From: Clostridiales bacterium
GTDB taxonomy: Bacteria > Bacillota > Clostridia > Peptostreptococcales > Anaerovoracaceae
NCBI GenBank assembly: GCA_015258265.1
Contig: JABZIP010000006.1
Location: forward strand, 1-64,000
Length of the DNA stretch: 64,000 bases
Direction of reading: 5' to 3'
The notes under the pieces are model-generated. The model saw only the letters and a program-made list of their open reading frames with translations, made no database searches and was not told the origin of the DNA. Position numbers and translations under genes: made by a program. Each line of letters opens with the position of its first letter. Positions within the stretch are counted from its first letter, which is position 1. Shown one piece after another: positions 20,301 through 27,865 of the stretch.

Positions 20301-20895
20301 CTACAAAAGAGATTCCCGTTTCCAAATGTAACCTCTGCATCCCTTCATCAATTAAATGTTGCTCCTCAAGTCCGTGATCCTGCACTTCCAAAAAAAAGTT
20401 TCCTTCGCCGAAAATATCAAGAAGCTCCAATGCTTCTTTTTTTGCACCTTCATAATTCCCCTGCTTCAGCTTTTTCTGAACCTCACCTATGATGCACGCA
20501 GAAAGTGCTATTATTCCCTTGCTATGCTTTCGCAAAATTGCCTTGTCGACTCTCGGCTTATAGTAAAACCCCTGCGTATAACCTTTGGAAACTATTTTCA
20601 TTAGATTTTTGTAGCCTTCATTGTTTTCTGCAAGCAATATAAGATGTCCGAGTTCTCGGTCATTTTTATCAAAAATGGTCGTCTTTGCCGTATAAACCTC
20701 ACATCCCAAAATAGGTTTGATACCGTTTGCAATTGCCTCTTTGTAAAATTCAATTGCCCCGAACATATTCCCGTGGTCAGTAATGGCTATGCTGTCCATT
20801 CCGAGTTCTTTTGTTCGCTTTACAAGATCGGCTATTCGCGAAGCACCGTCAAGCAGGCTGTATTCCGTATGAACATGTAGATGCGTAAATGCCAT
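17368..20895 (-). CDS. dnaE: DNA polymerase III alpha subunit, DnaE type
   Basis: 1175-residue replicative polymerase. It opens with a PHP domain (HLHVHTEYSLLDGASR), contains the palm motif PDIDIDF near residue 390 preceded by GPGRGSAAGS, and ends with helix-hairpin-helix and OB-fold (tRNA_anti) regions. In Bacillota, DnaE usually works beside PolC, which is not in this window. The ATG follows GGAGG. It is followed at once by pfkA, a frequent pairing in this phylum. Confidence 0.97.
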   Translation of the reverse strand: MAFTHLHVHTEYSLLDGASRIADLVKRTKELGMDSIAITDHGNMFGAIEFYKEAIANGIKPILGCEVYTAKTTIFDKNDRELGHLILLAENNEGYKNLMKIVSKGYTQGFYYKPRVDKAILRKHSKGIIALSACIIGEVQKKLKQGNYEGAKKEALELLDIFGEGNFFLEVQDHGLEEQHLIDEGMQRLHLETGISFVATNDVHYVKKEDAKWHDILLCIQTGARVSDAERMRFPNDEFYLKSPKEMQILFSRFEGAFENTEKIAKRCNVEIEFGKFHLPEFTPPNGFTNAEYLRALCREGLEKRYKQRAKEIEPRLEMELDVIEKMGYVEYFLIVWDFINYAKKNKIMVGPGRGSAAGSVVSYVLEITDIDPMKYGLIFERFLNPERVSMPDIDIDFCYERRQEVIDYVVQKYGKDRVSQIATFGTMKAKGAIRDVARVIDASYAKADELAKAVPVEQNKPLTINEALQVSPDLKKAYEDDEQSREIIDYVMKIEDMPRHVSTHAAGVVISKEDIDEYVPLYWSQEKGAATQFTMTTIEKLGLLKMDFLGLRTLTVIRDTIELVRQNTGNTLDFTTLEMDDPKVFELIAKGKTLGIFQLESPGMTQFMKALSPDCFEDIIAGISLYRPGPMASISTYIDNKKNPDGIVYIHEKLKPILSVTYGCLVYQEQVMQIVRELAGYSYGRSDLVRRAMSKKDKDVMLKEKENFINGKPADETGEEVCGCVKNGIAKEAAEEIFNQMVSFAEYAFNKSHAAAYAVLAYQTAYLKRYHPVEFMAALMTSFIGNPKAIAKYIRECKEMGIAVLPPDVNESMGKFSVENGKIRYALIAVKNVGANVADEIVRAREEKGRPSNIFTFIANLDVRIINKKPIEALIKAGAMDCFTTNRAAMLAIYEKEIESAQMSARKNIAGQLSLFELASDEMVQEATVGKLPDVENFSKKILLSLENEYLGVYLTGHPLDEYAQAVAKFATITGEAFAVQEEDENGDVEISRATELKDGMNVRVAGRIASKRILIDKRNAQMAFVEIEDFFGNMEAVIFSRVYEKYRRLIEEDNIVGIAGKISLREGKPPTINVDRVFAIDEISQAILEDKTDEVQSEARTLKIKIPKFADEKEAMREIEKLILRNRGESPVVVYVEKTGTAFRTGENLRVDMNEEFLIELMEIVGSEENIKY

Positions 20896-20953
20896 TTTTC
20901 CCTCCGTAAAACTTCAAAATCACTAACTCCGTCAACAAATCCGAATGCTGAAT

Positions 20954-22558
20954 TTACAGCTTGCTCAAGTCAATCTCCTTGTAATTCTTCAAAAATTCTT
21001 TTAATCTTTTTGCTATTTCCGCTGCTCCGCCCTCGGTTTGCGCTTCAATATTTATAGGCATCAGACTTTCATGTAATGATTTTCTAAGCAATGCCCATCC
21101 TTTTACTTTTTCCGTATCGAAATTTATTCTTATTCCTTCAAAATTAGGTGTAACAAGCGACATCCCGCACTTACACAAGCAACCATTATCATTATCAATA
21201 AGTTCAAGCTCTCCGTTTTGATTCCTTCTCATGCAGCTTTTTTGAGAAAGCCAAAAGTTCATATCCGCAATCACGCGATCCGCCAGTTCGGAAAAGTTTT
21301 CACAATTTATATTTACTCTGATTTCAATGCTTTCAAGCGGTTCTTTGAAGCCTGTAATCAAGCTGTTTATCCCCTTGCCGAAAGGTTTCAGCTTTGCCGC
21401 TGCAATAACAATTTTAGTAGCCAAATACGCACCGTCATCAAGGAAGTAATTTTCTTTAAACGCCCCATGTCCGGAGGTTTCTATGGCAAGTTCGGAATCC
21501 TCGCCTCGACTATTCAAAGCTATGGATTCATTTATAACATTCTTGTACCCTCTCTTAAATCTATGGTGCTTAAACTTTAATACATTTTCTATAAAATCGG
21601 TGAGTTCATTGCTCGTAACGCTGTCTGTAACTACTGTTGTTCGTGCAATCCCCTCATCTTTCAAAATGGCAGCTGCAAGAGCAATCATTGCGTTTCTGCT
21701 GATTGCTTTGCCGCTTTCATCAACAGCACCTGCTCTATCAACATCTGTATCAAATATGATACCGAAGTCCGCTCCGCTTTTAGAAACTTGCATTGATATG
21801 CTTTTCATTGCATCTTCATCTTCGGGGTTTGGAATATGATTAGGGAAATTTCCGTCAGGTTCTAAAAAAAGGCTGGCAGATACATCAGCTCCGAGCGGTG
21901 CCAAAACATCTCTTGCGTAAAATCCGCCCGCTCCGTTACCTGCATCTATAACAATTTTTAATCCCGAAAGCGGTTTTTCAAAATCCGTAGCACAAACTCC
22001 GTTCTTGATTTTATCACGCAAAAACGCACTATATGTCTGCATAAGGTTTATTCCCTGTACCTTATCCTGAATTTTGGAAACCTCAACAAGCTCTACCGGT
22101 TTTTCATCGTCGCTTGCCGTTTCCAGTATTTTTCGAATATCCGCCTTTTCCAATCCGCCGTCTTTTGTAAAGAATTTGAATCCGTTTCTATTTTTAGGTA
22201 AATGGCTGGCAGTTATCATGATAGCTCCGTCTGCGTCAATCGACTCGAATTTGGTAGCCATAAACATGGCAGGGGTAGATGCAAGGCCGGCATCGCCTAC
22301 CTTGCATCCGTGCGCTGAAAGCGCACGAGCCAGCCTGCCCGCGAGTTCCTCGCCGGTCAGGCGGCTATCCCTGCCTACGGCAACATATAGTTCTGACGGC
22401 TTTTTTGCGAGCTTCTCGCTTAGGAACAGCAAAAAAGCCTTCGCTATACGCTCCGCAGCGTCGCCGTCCAATTTTTGGGCTTCATCCTCCGCTTTTTCAC
22501 AAATCGCTACACCTCTAATATCGCTCCCGTTTTGGAGCGTCAGCAAATCCCTAGCCAT
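20954..22558 (-). CDS. Phosphomannomutase / phosphoglucomutase family enzyme
   Basis: 534-residue alpha-D-phosphohexomutase. The phosphoserine loop ITASHLPKNRNG has the catalytic serine at residue 118, and the metal-binding loop DTDVDRAG is present. The family interconverts hexose 1- and 6-phosphates for cell envelope or glycogen precursors; whether mannose or glucose is preferred cannot be told. The opening LQNGSDIRG is typical. Residues about 40-93 are encoded by a patch dense in inverted repeats, annotated separately. It lies 31 bases downstream of htpG. Confidence 0.9.
   Translation of the reverse strand: MARDLLTLQNGSDIRGVAICEKAEDEAQKLDGDAAERIAKAFLLFLSEKLAKKPSELYVAVGRDSRLTGEELAGRLARALSAHGCKVGDAGLASTPAMFMATKFESIDADGAIMITASHLPKNRNGFKFFTKDGGLEKADIRKILETASDDEKPVELVEVSKIQDKVQGINLMQTYSAFLRDKIKNGVCATDFEKPLSGLKIVIDAGNGAGGFYARDVLAPLGADVSASLFLEPDGNFPNHIPNPEDEDAMKSISMQVSKSGADFGIIFDTDVDRAGAVDESGKAISRNAMIALAAAILKDEGIARTTVVTDSVTSNELTDFIENVLKFKHHRFKRGYKNVINESIALNSRGEDSELAIETSGHGAFKENYFLDDGAYLATKIVIAAAKLKPFGKGINSLITGFKEPLESIEIRVNINCENFSELADRVIADMNFWLSQKSCMRRNQNGELELIDNDNGCLCKCGMSLVTPNFEGIRINFDTEKVKGWALLRKSLHESLMPINIEAQTEGGAAEIAKRLKEFLKNYKEIDLSKL
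22278..22439. repeat. Cluster of inverted repeats inside the phosphohexomutase gene
   Basis: GATGCAAGG (22278-22286) pairs perfectly with CCTTGCATC (22300-22308). CGTGCGCT (22309-22316) pairs with AGCGCACG (22320-22327) across a 3-base loop. GGCTTTTTTGC (22398-22408) pairs perfectly with GCAAAAAAGCC (22429-22439). Weaker nested stems lie between them. All are inside coding sequence for conserved protein segments. Confidence 0.75.
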
Positions 22559-22589
22559 ATCCCAATTCTCCTTACTCGCTTAGCCTTAA

Positions 22590-24509
22590 TTACATAATTT
22601 CACAAATCAAGTCCGAAAATTCAAGAGGATCTTCAACTGAAAGTCCCTCTATCAATAACGCCTGATTATACAAGAGCTTCGCATATTTTTCCAGCTTTCC
22701 GTTTCCTTGTTCGTATGCCGCTTTGAGTGCCTCAAATATCTTGTGGTTAGGATTTATCTCAAGTACCTTTTCTGCACTCACTTTTTCTCCTGCTGCATTC
22801 GGCATTGCGTTTAATACTTTTTCCATTTCAATAGAAAGTCCTCCGCTACTTGAAATGCAGACCGGATGATTAGCAAGTTTCCTTGAAATTATTACATTCG
22901 CAACTTTTCCTTCCAAAGCGGATTTCATAGCCGCAAGCATATCCTTGTTTTCTTCTTCCTTTTTCGCAAGCTCTTCTTTTTCCTGCTCACTTTCAAAAAT
23001 ATCCAAATCAGCATCGGAAATCGACTTAAATTCTTTTCCCGAAACGGAAGAAATCGCCTTTAGAGCAAACTCATCTATTTCATGGGTACAGTAAAGAATC
23101 TCGTAGCCCTTGCTCTTGATAAGCTCTGTCTGTGGCTGTTTTTCCAATTTTTCTATACTTTCACCGCAGACATAATAAATGTATTTTTGCTCTTCCTTCA
23201 TCCTGCTTATGTATTCAGCAAAGCTGACCGGCTTATTTTCACTTGAAGAATGAAAGAGCAGCAAATCCGAAACAGCATCCTTGTGGAGTCCAAAGTCTGA
23301 ATACGTTCCAAATTTTAGCTGTATTCCAAAATTGCTATATATTTTTTCGTACTTCTCCCTATCTTTTTCCATAAGCTCCAAAAGCTCAGCCTTAATTTTC
23401 TTTTCAACTCTCTGCGCAATAGCTTTCAGCTGCCTGTCGTGTTGCAATATCTCACGCGAAATGTTCAGCGACAAATCCTGTGAATCGACAAGCCCCTTTA
23501 CAAAGCTGAAATAATCAGGTAGCAATTCCTGACACTTATCCATTATCATTATGCTGCTCGAATAAAGTGCCAGTCCCTTTTCATACTCTTTTGTATAATA
23601 ATCAAACGGGGTACTTGCCGGTATATAAAGTAGCGCATCATATGAAACTACTCCCTCAACCTTTGTATGTATCACATGAGCAGGCGGCTCAAAATCCATG
23701 AACTTACCCATGTAAAAATCATCGTATTCCTCCTTTGTTATTTGGCTTTTCGGCTTTTTCCAAAGTGGCACCATACTATTTAAAATTTTATCTTCTTCAT
23801 ATTTTTCATACTGCGGTTTGTAATCTTCGGCTTGCTTTTCTTCCTCACTCGCTTCTACCAATCTGCTTTTTTCAACAAGCATTTTGATCGGATATCGCAC
23901 ATAATCGGAATATTTACTTATCAGATATTGAATTTTATGCGCCTCAAGATAATCGCTATATTTTTCTTCTTCCGTATCCGCCTTTAAATATAGCTTGATT
24001 TCCGTTCCATTTTCTTCTTTTTCCGTTTCACTTATTTCATAGCCGCTTGCCCCCTGTGAAACCCATATATATGCCTTATCATGTCCGAAGCGCCTTGTTT
24101 TTACCTCAATTTTATCTGCAACCATAAACGCGGAATAAAATCCTACTCCGAACTGACCTATTATATCTATATTTTCAGTTTCTTTCTCTTTTTCATCCAA
24201 ATCCGCCTTGAATTTAAGCGAACCGCTCTGTGCTATTGTGCCTAAATTTTCTTCAAGTTCGCTTTCGTCCATTCCTATTCCGTTATCGCTAATTGTTAAT
24301 GTGCGCGCCTCATTGTCGGTTGTTATTCTTATATAATAGTCTTCCCTGCTTATTCCCGTACTTTCGCTCAATGACAAATAATACATCTTATCAATCGCAT
24401 CGCTTGCATTAGAAATAAGCTCTCTCAAAAAGATTTCCTTATGCGTATATATCGAATTTATCATCAAATCTAAAAGTCTTTTTGACTCCGCTTTAAATTC
24501 TTTCTTCAT
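22590..24509 (-). CDS. htpG: Chaperone HtpG (Hsp90)
   Basis: 639-residue bacterial Hsp90. The N-terminal ATPase contains ELISNASDAIDK (the catalytic glutamate helix), DNGIGM and GQFGVGFYSAF. A middle domain and a C-terminal dimerisation domain complete the normal length. It is a cytoplasmic ATP-dependent folding chaperone. The ATG follows GGAGG. A sigma-A-like promoter precedes it. I saw no CIRCE operator, so HrcA control is not indicated. It probably heads a run into the phosphohexomutase gene and perhaps dnaE. Confidence 0.97.
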   Translation of the reverse strand: MKKEFKAESKRLLDLMINSIYTHKEIFLRELISNASDAIDKMYYLSLSESTGISREDYYIRITTDNEARTLTISDNGIGMDESELEENLGTIAQSGSLKFKADLDEKEKETENIDIIGQFGVGFYSAFMVADKIEVKTRRFGHDKAYIWVSQGASGYEISETEKEENGTEIKLYLKADTEEEKYSDYLEAHKIQYLISKYSDYVRYPIKMLVEKSRLVEASEEEKQAEDYKPQYEKYEEDKILNSMVPLWKKPKSQITKEEYDDFYMGKFMDFEPPAHVIHTKVEGVVSYDALLYIPASTPFDYYTKEYEKGLALYSSSIMIMDKCQELLPDYFSFVKGLVDSQDLSLNISREILQHDRQLKAIAQRVEKKIKAELLELMEKDREKYEKIYSNFGIQLKFGTYSDFGLHKDAVSDLLLFHSSSENKPVSFAEYISRMKEEQKYIYYVCGESIEKLEKQPQTELIKSKGYEILYCTHEIDEFALKAISSVSGKEFKSISDADLDIFESEQEKEELAKKEEENKDMLAAMKSALEGKVANVIISRKLANHPVCISSSGGLSIEMEKVLNAMPNAAGEKVSAEKVLEINPNHKIFEALKAAYEQGNGKLEKYAKLLYNQALLIEGLSVEDPLEFSDLICEIM

Positions 24510-24541
24510 AATAAATGTCCCTCCAAATGTTTCCTACAATA

Positions 24542-24570
24542 ATTTTACCGCTTTGCTACATTGTTTTCAA
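24542..24570 (-). promoter_or_regulatory. Sigma-A promoter for htpG
   Basis: Minus strand TTGAAA, 17-base spacer, TAAAAT, in the 87-base ribF-htpG gap. Confidence 0.55.
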
Positions 24571-24596
24571 TCAAAATTCCGTGATTTTTATGTAAA

Positions 24597-25517
24597 TTAA
24601 ATTTCCTTAAAATTTCGCGCCGTTGCGCAGTCATGCTTTATGGCTTCCTTTAGAGCGTCAATACTGTCAAAGCGTTTTTCCTGTCTTACAAAATCCAAAA
24701 ACTCAACCTTTATTTCTCTATCATAAATATCCCGGTCAAAATCCAGTATGTGTGTTTCTAAATTTATTTCATAATCACCTATGGTAGGTTTTTTACCCAC
24801 ATTGCTTATACTCCTGTAAGACTTGCCGTCAATCAAAGTGTTCGTAACATATACTCCGTAAAGAGGTATTGCCATATCGGGCTTTATCGCCACATTTGCA
24901 GTAGGTATGCCTATCGTACTGCCAAGTTTATTTCCATGTATTACTTTCCCGCTTAAGGCAAATTCCCTTCCTAAGTATTTATTTGCAAGCGCTATATTTC
25001 CTTCTTCGATAGCCTTGCGGATTTCCGTACTGCTAACGACCACTCCGTCTATCTCAAAAGGTTCAAGAATATGAAGTCCAAACCCCTTTTCAAGTCCTAT
25101 ATGAAGCAACTTCTCGGGATTCCCCCCTGCTCTGAAGCCGAATCTGTAATTAAATCCGCAATATACTTGCTTAATTTTAAACTTGTCTATCAAAATTTTA
25201 TCAACAAAATCGGCTGCCGATAAATGCCTTATCTGCTCATCAAAAGGAAGATTAAAAAGATAATCTATACCTAGAGAAGCTATAATTTCGGATTTCTCGT
25301 CCGCATCCAATATATGCTTGACGCTGTCTTTTTTCGCTAAATTTCTCGGATGGTTTGAAAATGTGAAAACTGCGCTTTTCAAGCCTTGCAGCTTTGCAAA
25401 ATCCACTGCATTTTTTATCAGCACTCTATGTCCCAAATGGACACCGTCAAAGTTTCCGAGCGCAACGACAGTCGGATCTGTTATTTTTATGTCTTCCAAT
25501 CTATTAAATATTTTCAT
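24597..25517 (-). CDS. ribF: Bifunctional riboflavin kinase / FAD synthetase
   Basis: 306 residues. The N-terminal nucleotidyltransferase domain has the GNFDGVHLGHR motif (about residues 22-32) and makes FAD from FMN. The C-terminal riboflavin kinase domain makes FMN and carries the GIPTANV motif. It is the last gene of the rimP-nusA-infB operon, starting 3 bases after truB stops, which is its standard place in Bacillota. No FMN riboswitch is visible, as expected for a promoter-distal gene. Confidence 0.96.
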   Translation of the reverse strand: MKIFNRLEDIKITDPTVVALGNFDGVHLGHRVLIKNAVDFAKLQGLKSAVFTFSNHPRNLAKKDSVKHILDADEKSEIIASLGIDYLFNLPFDEQIRHLSAADFVDKILIDKFKIKQVYCGFNYRFGFRAGGNPEKLLHIGLEKGFGLHILEPFEIDGVVVSSTEIRKAIEEGNIALANKYLGREFALSGKVIHGNKLGSTIGIPTANVAIKPDMAIPLYGVYVTNTLIDGKSYRSISNVGKKPTIGDYEINLETHILDFDRDIYDREIKVEFLDFVRQEKRFDSIDALKEAIKHDCATARNFKEI

Positions 25518-25520
25518 TCA

Positions 25521-26522
25521 TCACCTGTCTTGTAATAAAATTTTTTCCGCTTTGTAGGTTCGCGTATCTTTATCGAAAAATATAACCCCTACAAATTCCT
25601 GTATGCCGTCTTTGCGATAATATGCCCTGTACGCACGATTGAAATATTCAGGTATGGTGTGCGCCGGTTTCTGTAATTTATACTTAGGCTGCGATAATAT
25701 TTCTACATCGCTTTCATAAAGATGCACTCCGTTTAACAGAAACTTTAATTTTTCCGTTTTTACAACTGCTTCTCCCAGATTTTCCAAAACATCATCCATA
25801 TCCAGAAGGCTTCCCGATAAAATTTCCGGAGAATTTGGCAATTCACGAATTTCTTTGAGCCTTTCCATAGGCAGCGCACTTGAGGCATCAAATATCCCGC
25901 TTTTGCTCCTTTTTAAATAGGTCATGGCGGCAGGTACTCCAAATTTTTCTCCTATATCGGCGCACAGCGTTCTGACATATGTTCCCTTGGAGCATGTAAC
26001 CTCAAAAGAAATCGCCATATTTTCTTCATCGAACTCCAAGAATCGAATGGTGTCTATATATATGCTTCTCGCCTTTATCTCAACATCTATATTTTCCCTT
26101 GCGTATTCATAAAGACGCTTCCCATTAACTTTTAGCGCAGAAAATTTAGGCGGTGTTTGCTCAATCGCTCCAACAAAATCGTTTAATACCGATACGATTT
26201 TTTCTCTTGTTATAATTTTCTCGTCGATAAGACGCTTCGCTTCCTCTTTCCGATTTTCCAACACTTCTCCCCATATGTCGAGTGTATCCGTTGCAATTCC
26301 AAGCTCAAAAGTGCATTCATATGTTTTCAAATCAGCATCAAAATATTCTATTAATCGCGTTGCCTTACCAATACAAATCGGGAGCACCCCCTCCGCCATC
26401 GGATCGAGTGTTCCCGTATGTCCTACTTTTTTTATTCCTATTGCACGCCTGACTATTGCAACACAATCGTGTGATGTATAGCCTTGCGGTTTATATAGGT
26501 TCACTATTCCATCCGGCTTCAT
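25521..26522 (-). CDS. truB: tRNA pseudouridine-55 synthase
   Basis: 333 residues. The catalytic aspartate lies in HTGTLDPMAEGVLP, followed by the KATRLIEYF segment. The enzyme makes the universal pseudouridine in the tRNA T-loop. Its start overlaps the stop of the upstream rbfA-nrnA gene by one base (TAATG), which implies translational coupling. It carries a C-terminal extension of about 50 residues beyond the minimal TruB core, resembling a PUA-type end. Confidence 0.96.
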   Translation of the reverse strand: MKPDGIVNLYKPQGYTSHDCVAIVRRAIGIKKVGHTGTLDPMAEGVLPICIGKATRLIEYFDADLKTYECTFELGIATDTLDIWGEVLENRKEEAKRLIDEKIITREKIVSVLNDFVGAIEQTPPKFSALKVNGKRLYEYARENIDVEIKARSIYIDTIRFLEFDEENMAISFEVTCSKGTYVRTLCADIGEKFGVPAAMTYLKRSKSGIFDASSALPMERLKEIRELPNSPEILSGSLLDMDDVLENLGEAVVKTEKLKFLLNGVHLYESDVEILSQPKYKLQKPAHTIPEYFNRAYRAYYRKDGIQEFVGVIFFDKDTRTYKAEKILLQDR

Positions 26523-27859
26523 TAGTTTTGTGCTGCTTCCTGTATTGTTTCTTTTAAAATTTTAAGAGCGTTCTCTACGCTTTCGTTCAGGCTGAACCCT
26601 GCCGCTCGCTTGTGTCCGCCACCATTGAATTTAAGGCTTATCTCTGCAACATCTATGTAACTTTTTGAGCGCAGACTGACTTTACACGTGTCTGCCGCAA
26701 GTTCTTTTACAAATCCTGCAATTTCAACTCCCGAAATACTGCGCAACGTATCAATTACACCTTCTGTATCTTCCATTATTGCATTTTCTTCTTCGAGCAT
26801 CTCTTTTGTTGCAAAGCACAAAGCCGCCTTGCCATCTGCAAACAGCTCCATTTTAGACAATATCTTTGCCTGCAACATCAATTTTTCAACTCGATTGCGC
26901 TGATAGAGATTTATGCTCACCTTGTTGTAATCCACATCAAGTTCATAAAGCGCAGCTGCGATTTCATGAGTTCGTGCGGTTGTTGACGAGTATTGGAAAT
27001 TTCCGGTATCTGTAGTGATTCCCGTAAATATAGCCTCTGCTATTCCCGCATCTATATCTGCTCCCAGCTCGCAAATTATATCGTATATAATCTCCGCTGT
27101 TGCCGCTGCATTCGGATCCACATAATTGAACTTTGCGAAAGGCTTTGTGGTGATATGATGATCTATACATCCCGTTACTTTGCCCTCAAAAAACTTGGAA
27201 CTTCTATTTTTGAAGCGCTCCGCATCACCGCAATCTATACACACGCACACATCCGGTTTTTCTATACAGTCTAAATTTTCCGTACAGCAATCCGTTTGTA
27301 AAAAGTCGAGAAAACTTGGGATTTCCTCATCTATCAGGACATATGAATCCTTCCCGAGTTGCCGTAATGCAAGACAAAGCGCAACTGCAGAGCCCAATGT
27401 ATCACCATCCATATTGATATGCGGCATTAACAATACGCTATTTGCTTTGTCAAGCTCACTTGCTACTTCCTCGATAGTATTAAGATGTCGGTCATTTTTG
27501 ATTGCCTCATCTATAATCTCGCTCATGTGCCTACTGTATTCCATAGTTTCATCGAGCTTAAATATCAGCTCCGGAATATGTCTTAGTGAAATTTTTCGTC
27601 CAATTTCTTTTTTTATCATGCCCTTGGCACTGAAAAAAGCTGCAAGCACATCCTGCTTTTTCTGTTTGGCTTCTTCTTCGCTCCCGCTTGTAAGTACCGA
27701 CACATAAATTGTAGCATAACTCATATCCGCTGTTACATCTACCGCCGATACGCTTACAAAGCCCGAAAATCTTGGATCCTTAAGTCCGTTGATAAGCATT
27801 TCTCCGATAAGTTTTTTTATTTCCTCACCGAGTCTGTCTTTTCTATAATTCTTACCCAT
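26522..27859 (-). CDS. rbfA-nrnA: Fusion of ribosome-binding factor A and DHH phosphoesterase (NrnA type)
   Basis: About 445 residues. Residues 1-115 are RbfA, the 30S maturation factor, beginning KNYRKDRLGEEIKKLIGEML. Directly after EIIDEAIKNDRH the chain becomes a DHH/DHHA1 phosphoesterase (LMPHINMDGDTLGS, CIDHHITTKPF, C-terminal GGGHKRAAG), the family that degrades nano-RNA and pAp. No Met and no ribosome binding site lie at the junction, so it is one reading frame. Normally these are adjacent separate genes. The start is either GTG 27865 or ATG 27859; I prefer the ATG because AGTAGG lies six bases upstream. Confidence 0.9.
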   Translation of the reverse strand: MGKNYRKDRLGEEIKKLIGEMLINGLKDPRFSGFVSVSAVDVTADMSYATIYVSVLTSGSEEEAKQKKQDVLAAFFSAKGMIKKEIGRKISLRHIPELIFKLDETMEYSRHMSEIIDEAIKNDRHLNTIEEVASELDKANSVLLMPHINMDGDTLGSAVALCLALRQLGKDSYVLIDEEIPSFLDFLQTDCCTENLDCIEKPDVCVCIDCGDAERFKNRSSKFFEGKVTGCIDHHITTKPFAKFNYVDPNAAATAEIIYDIICELGADIDAGIAEAIFTGITTDTGNFQYSSTTARTHEIAAALYELDVDYNKVSINLYQRNRVEKLMLQAKILSKMELFADGKAALCFATKEMLEEENAIMEDTEGVIDTLRSISGVEIAGFVKELAADTCKVSLRSKSYIDVAEISLKFNGGGHKRAAGFSLNESVENALKILKETIQEAAQN

Positions 27860-27865
27860 TTGCAC

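Noticed and set aside
24510..24596. CIRCE operator for htpG
   Set aside because: No TTAGCACTC-type inverted repeat in the upstream gap.
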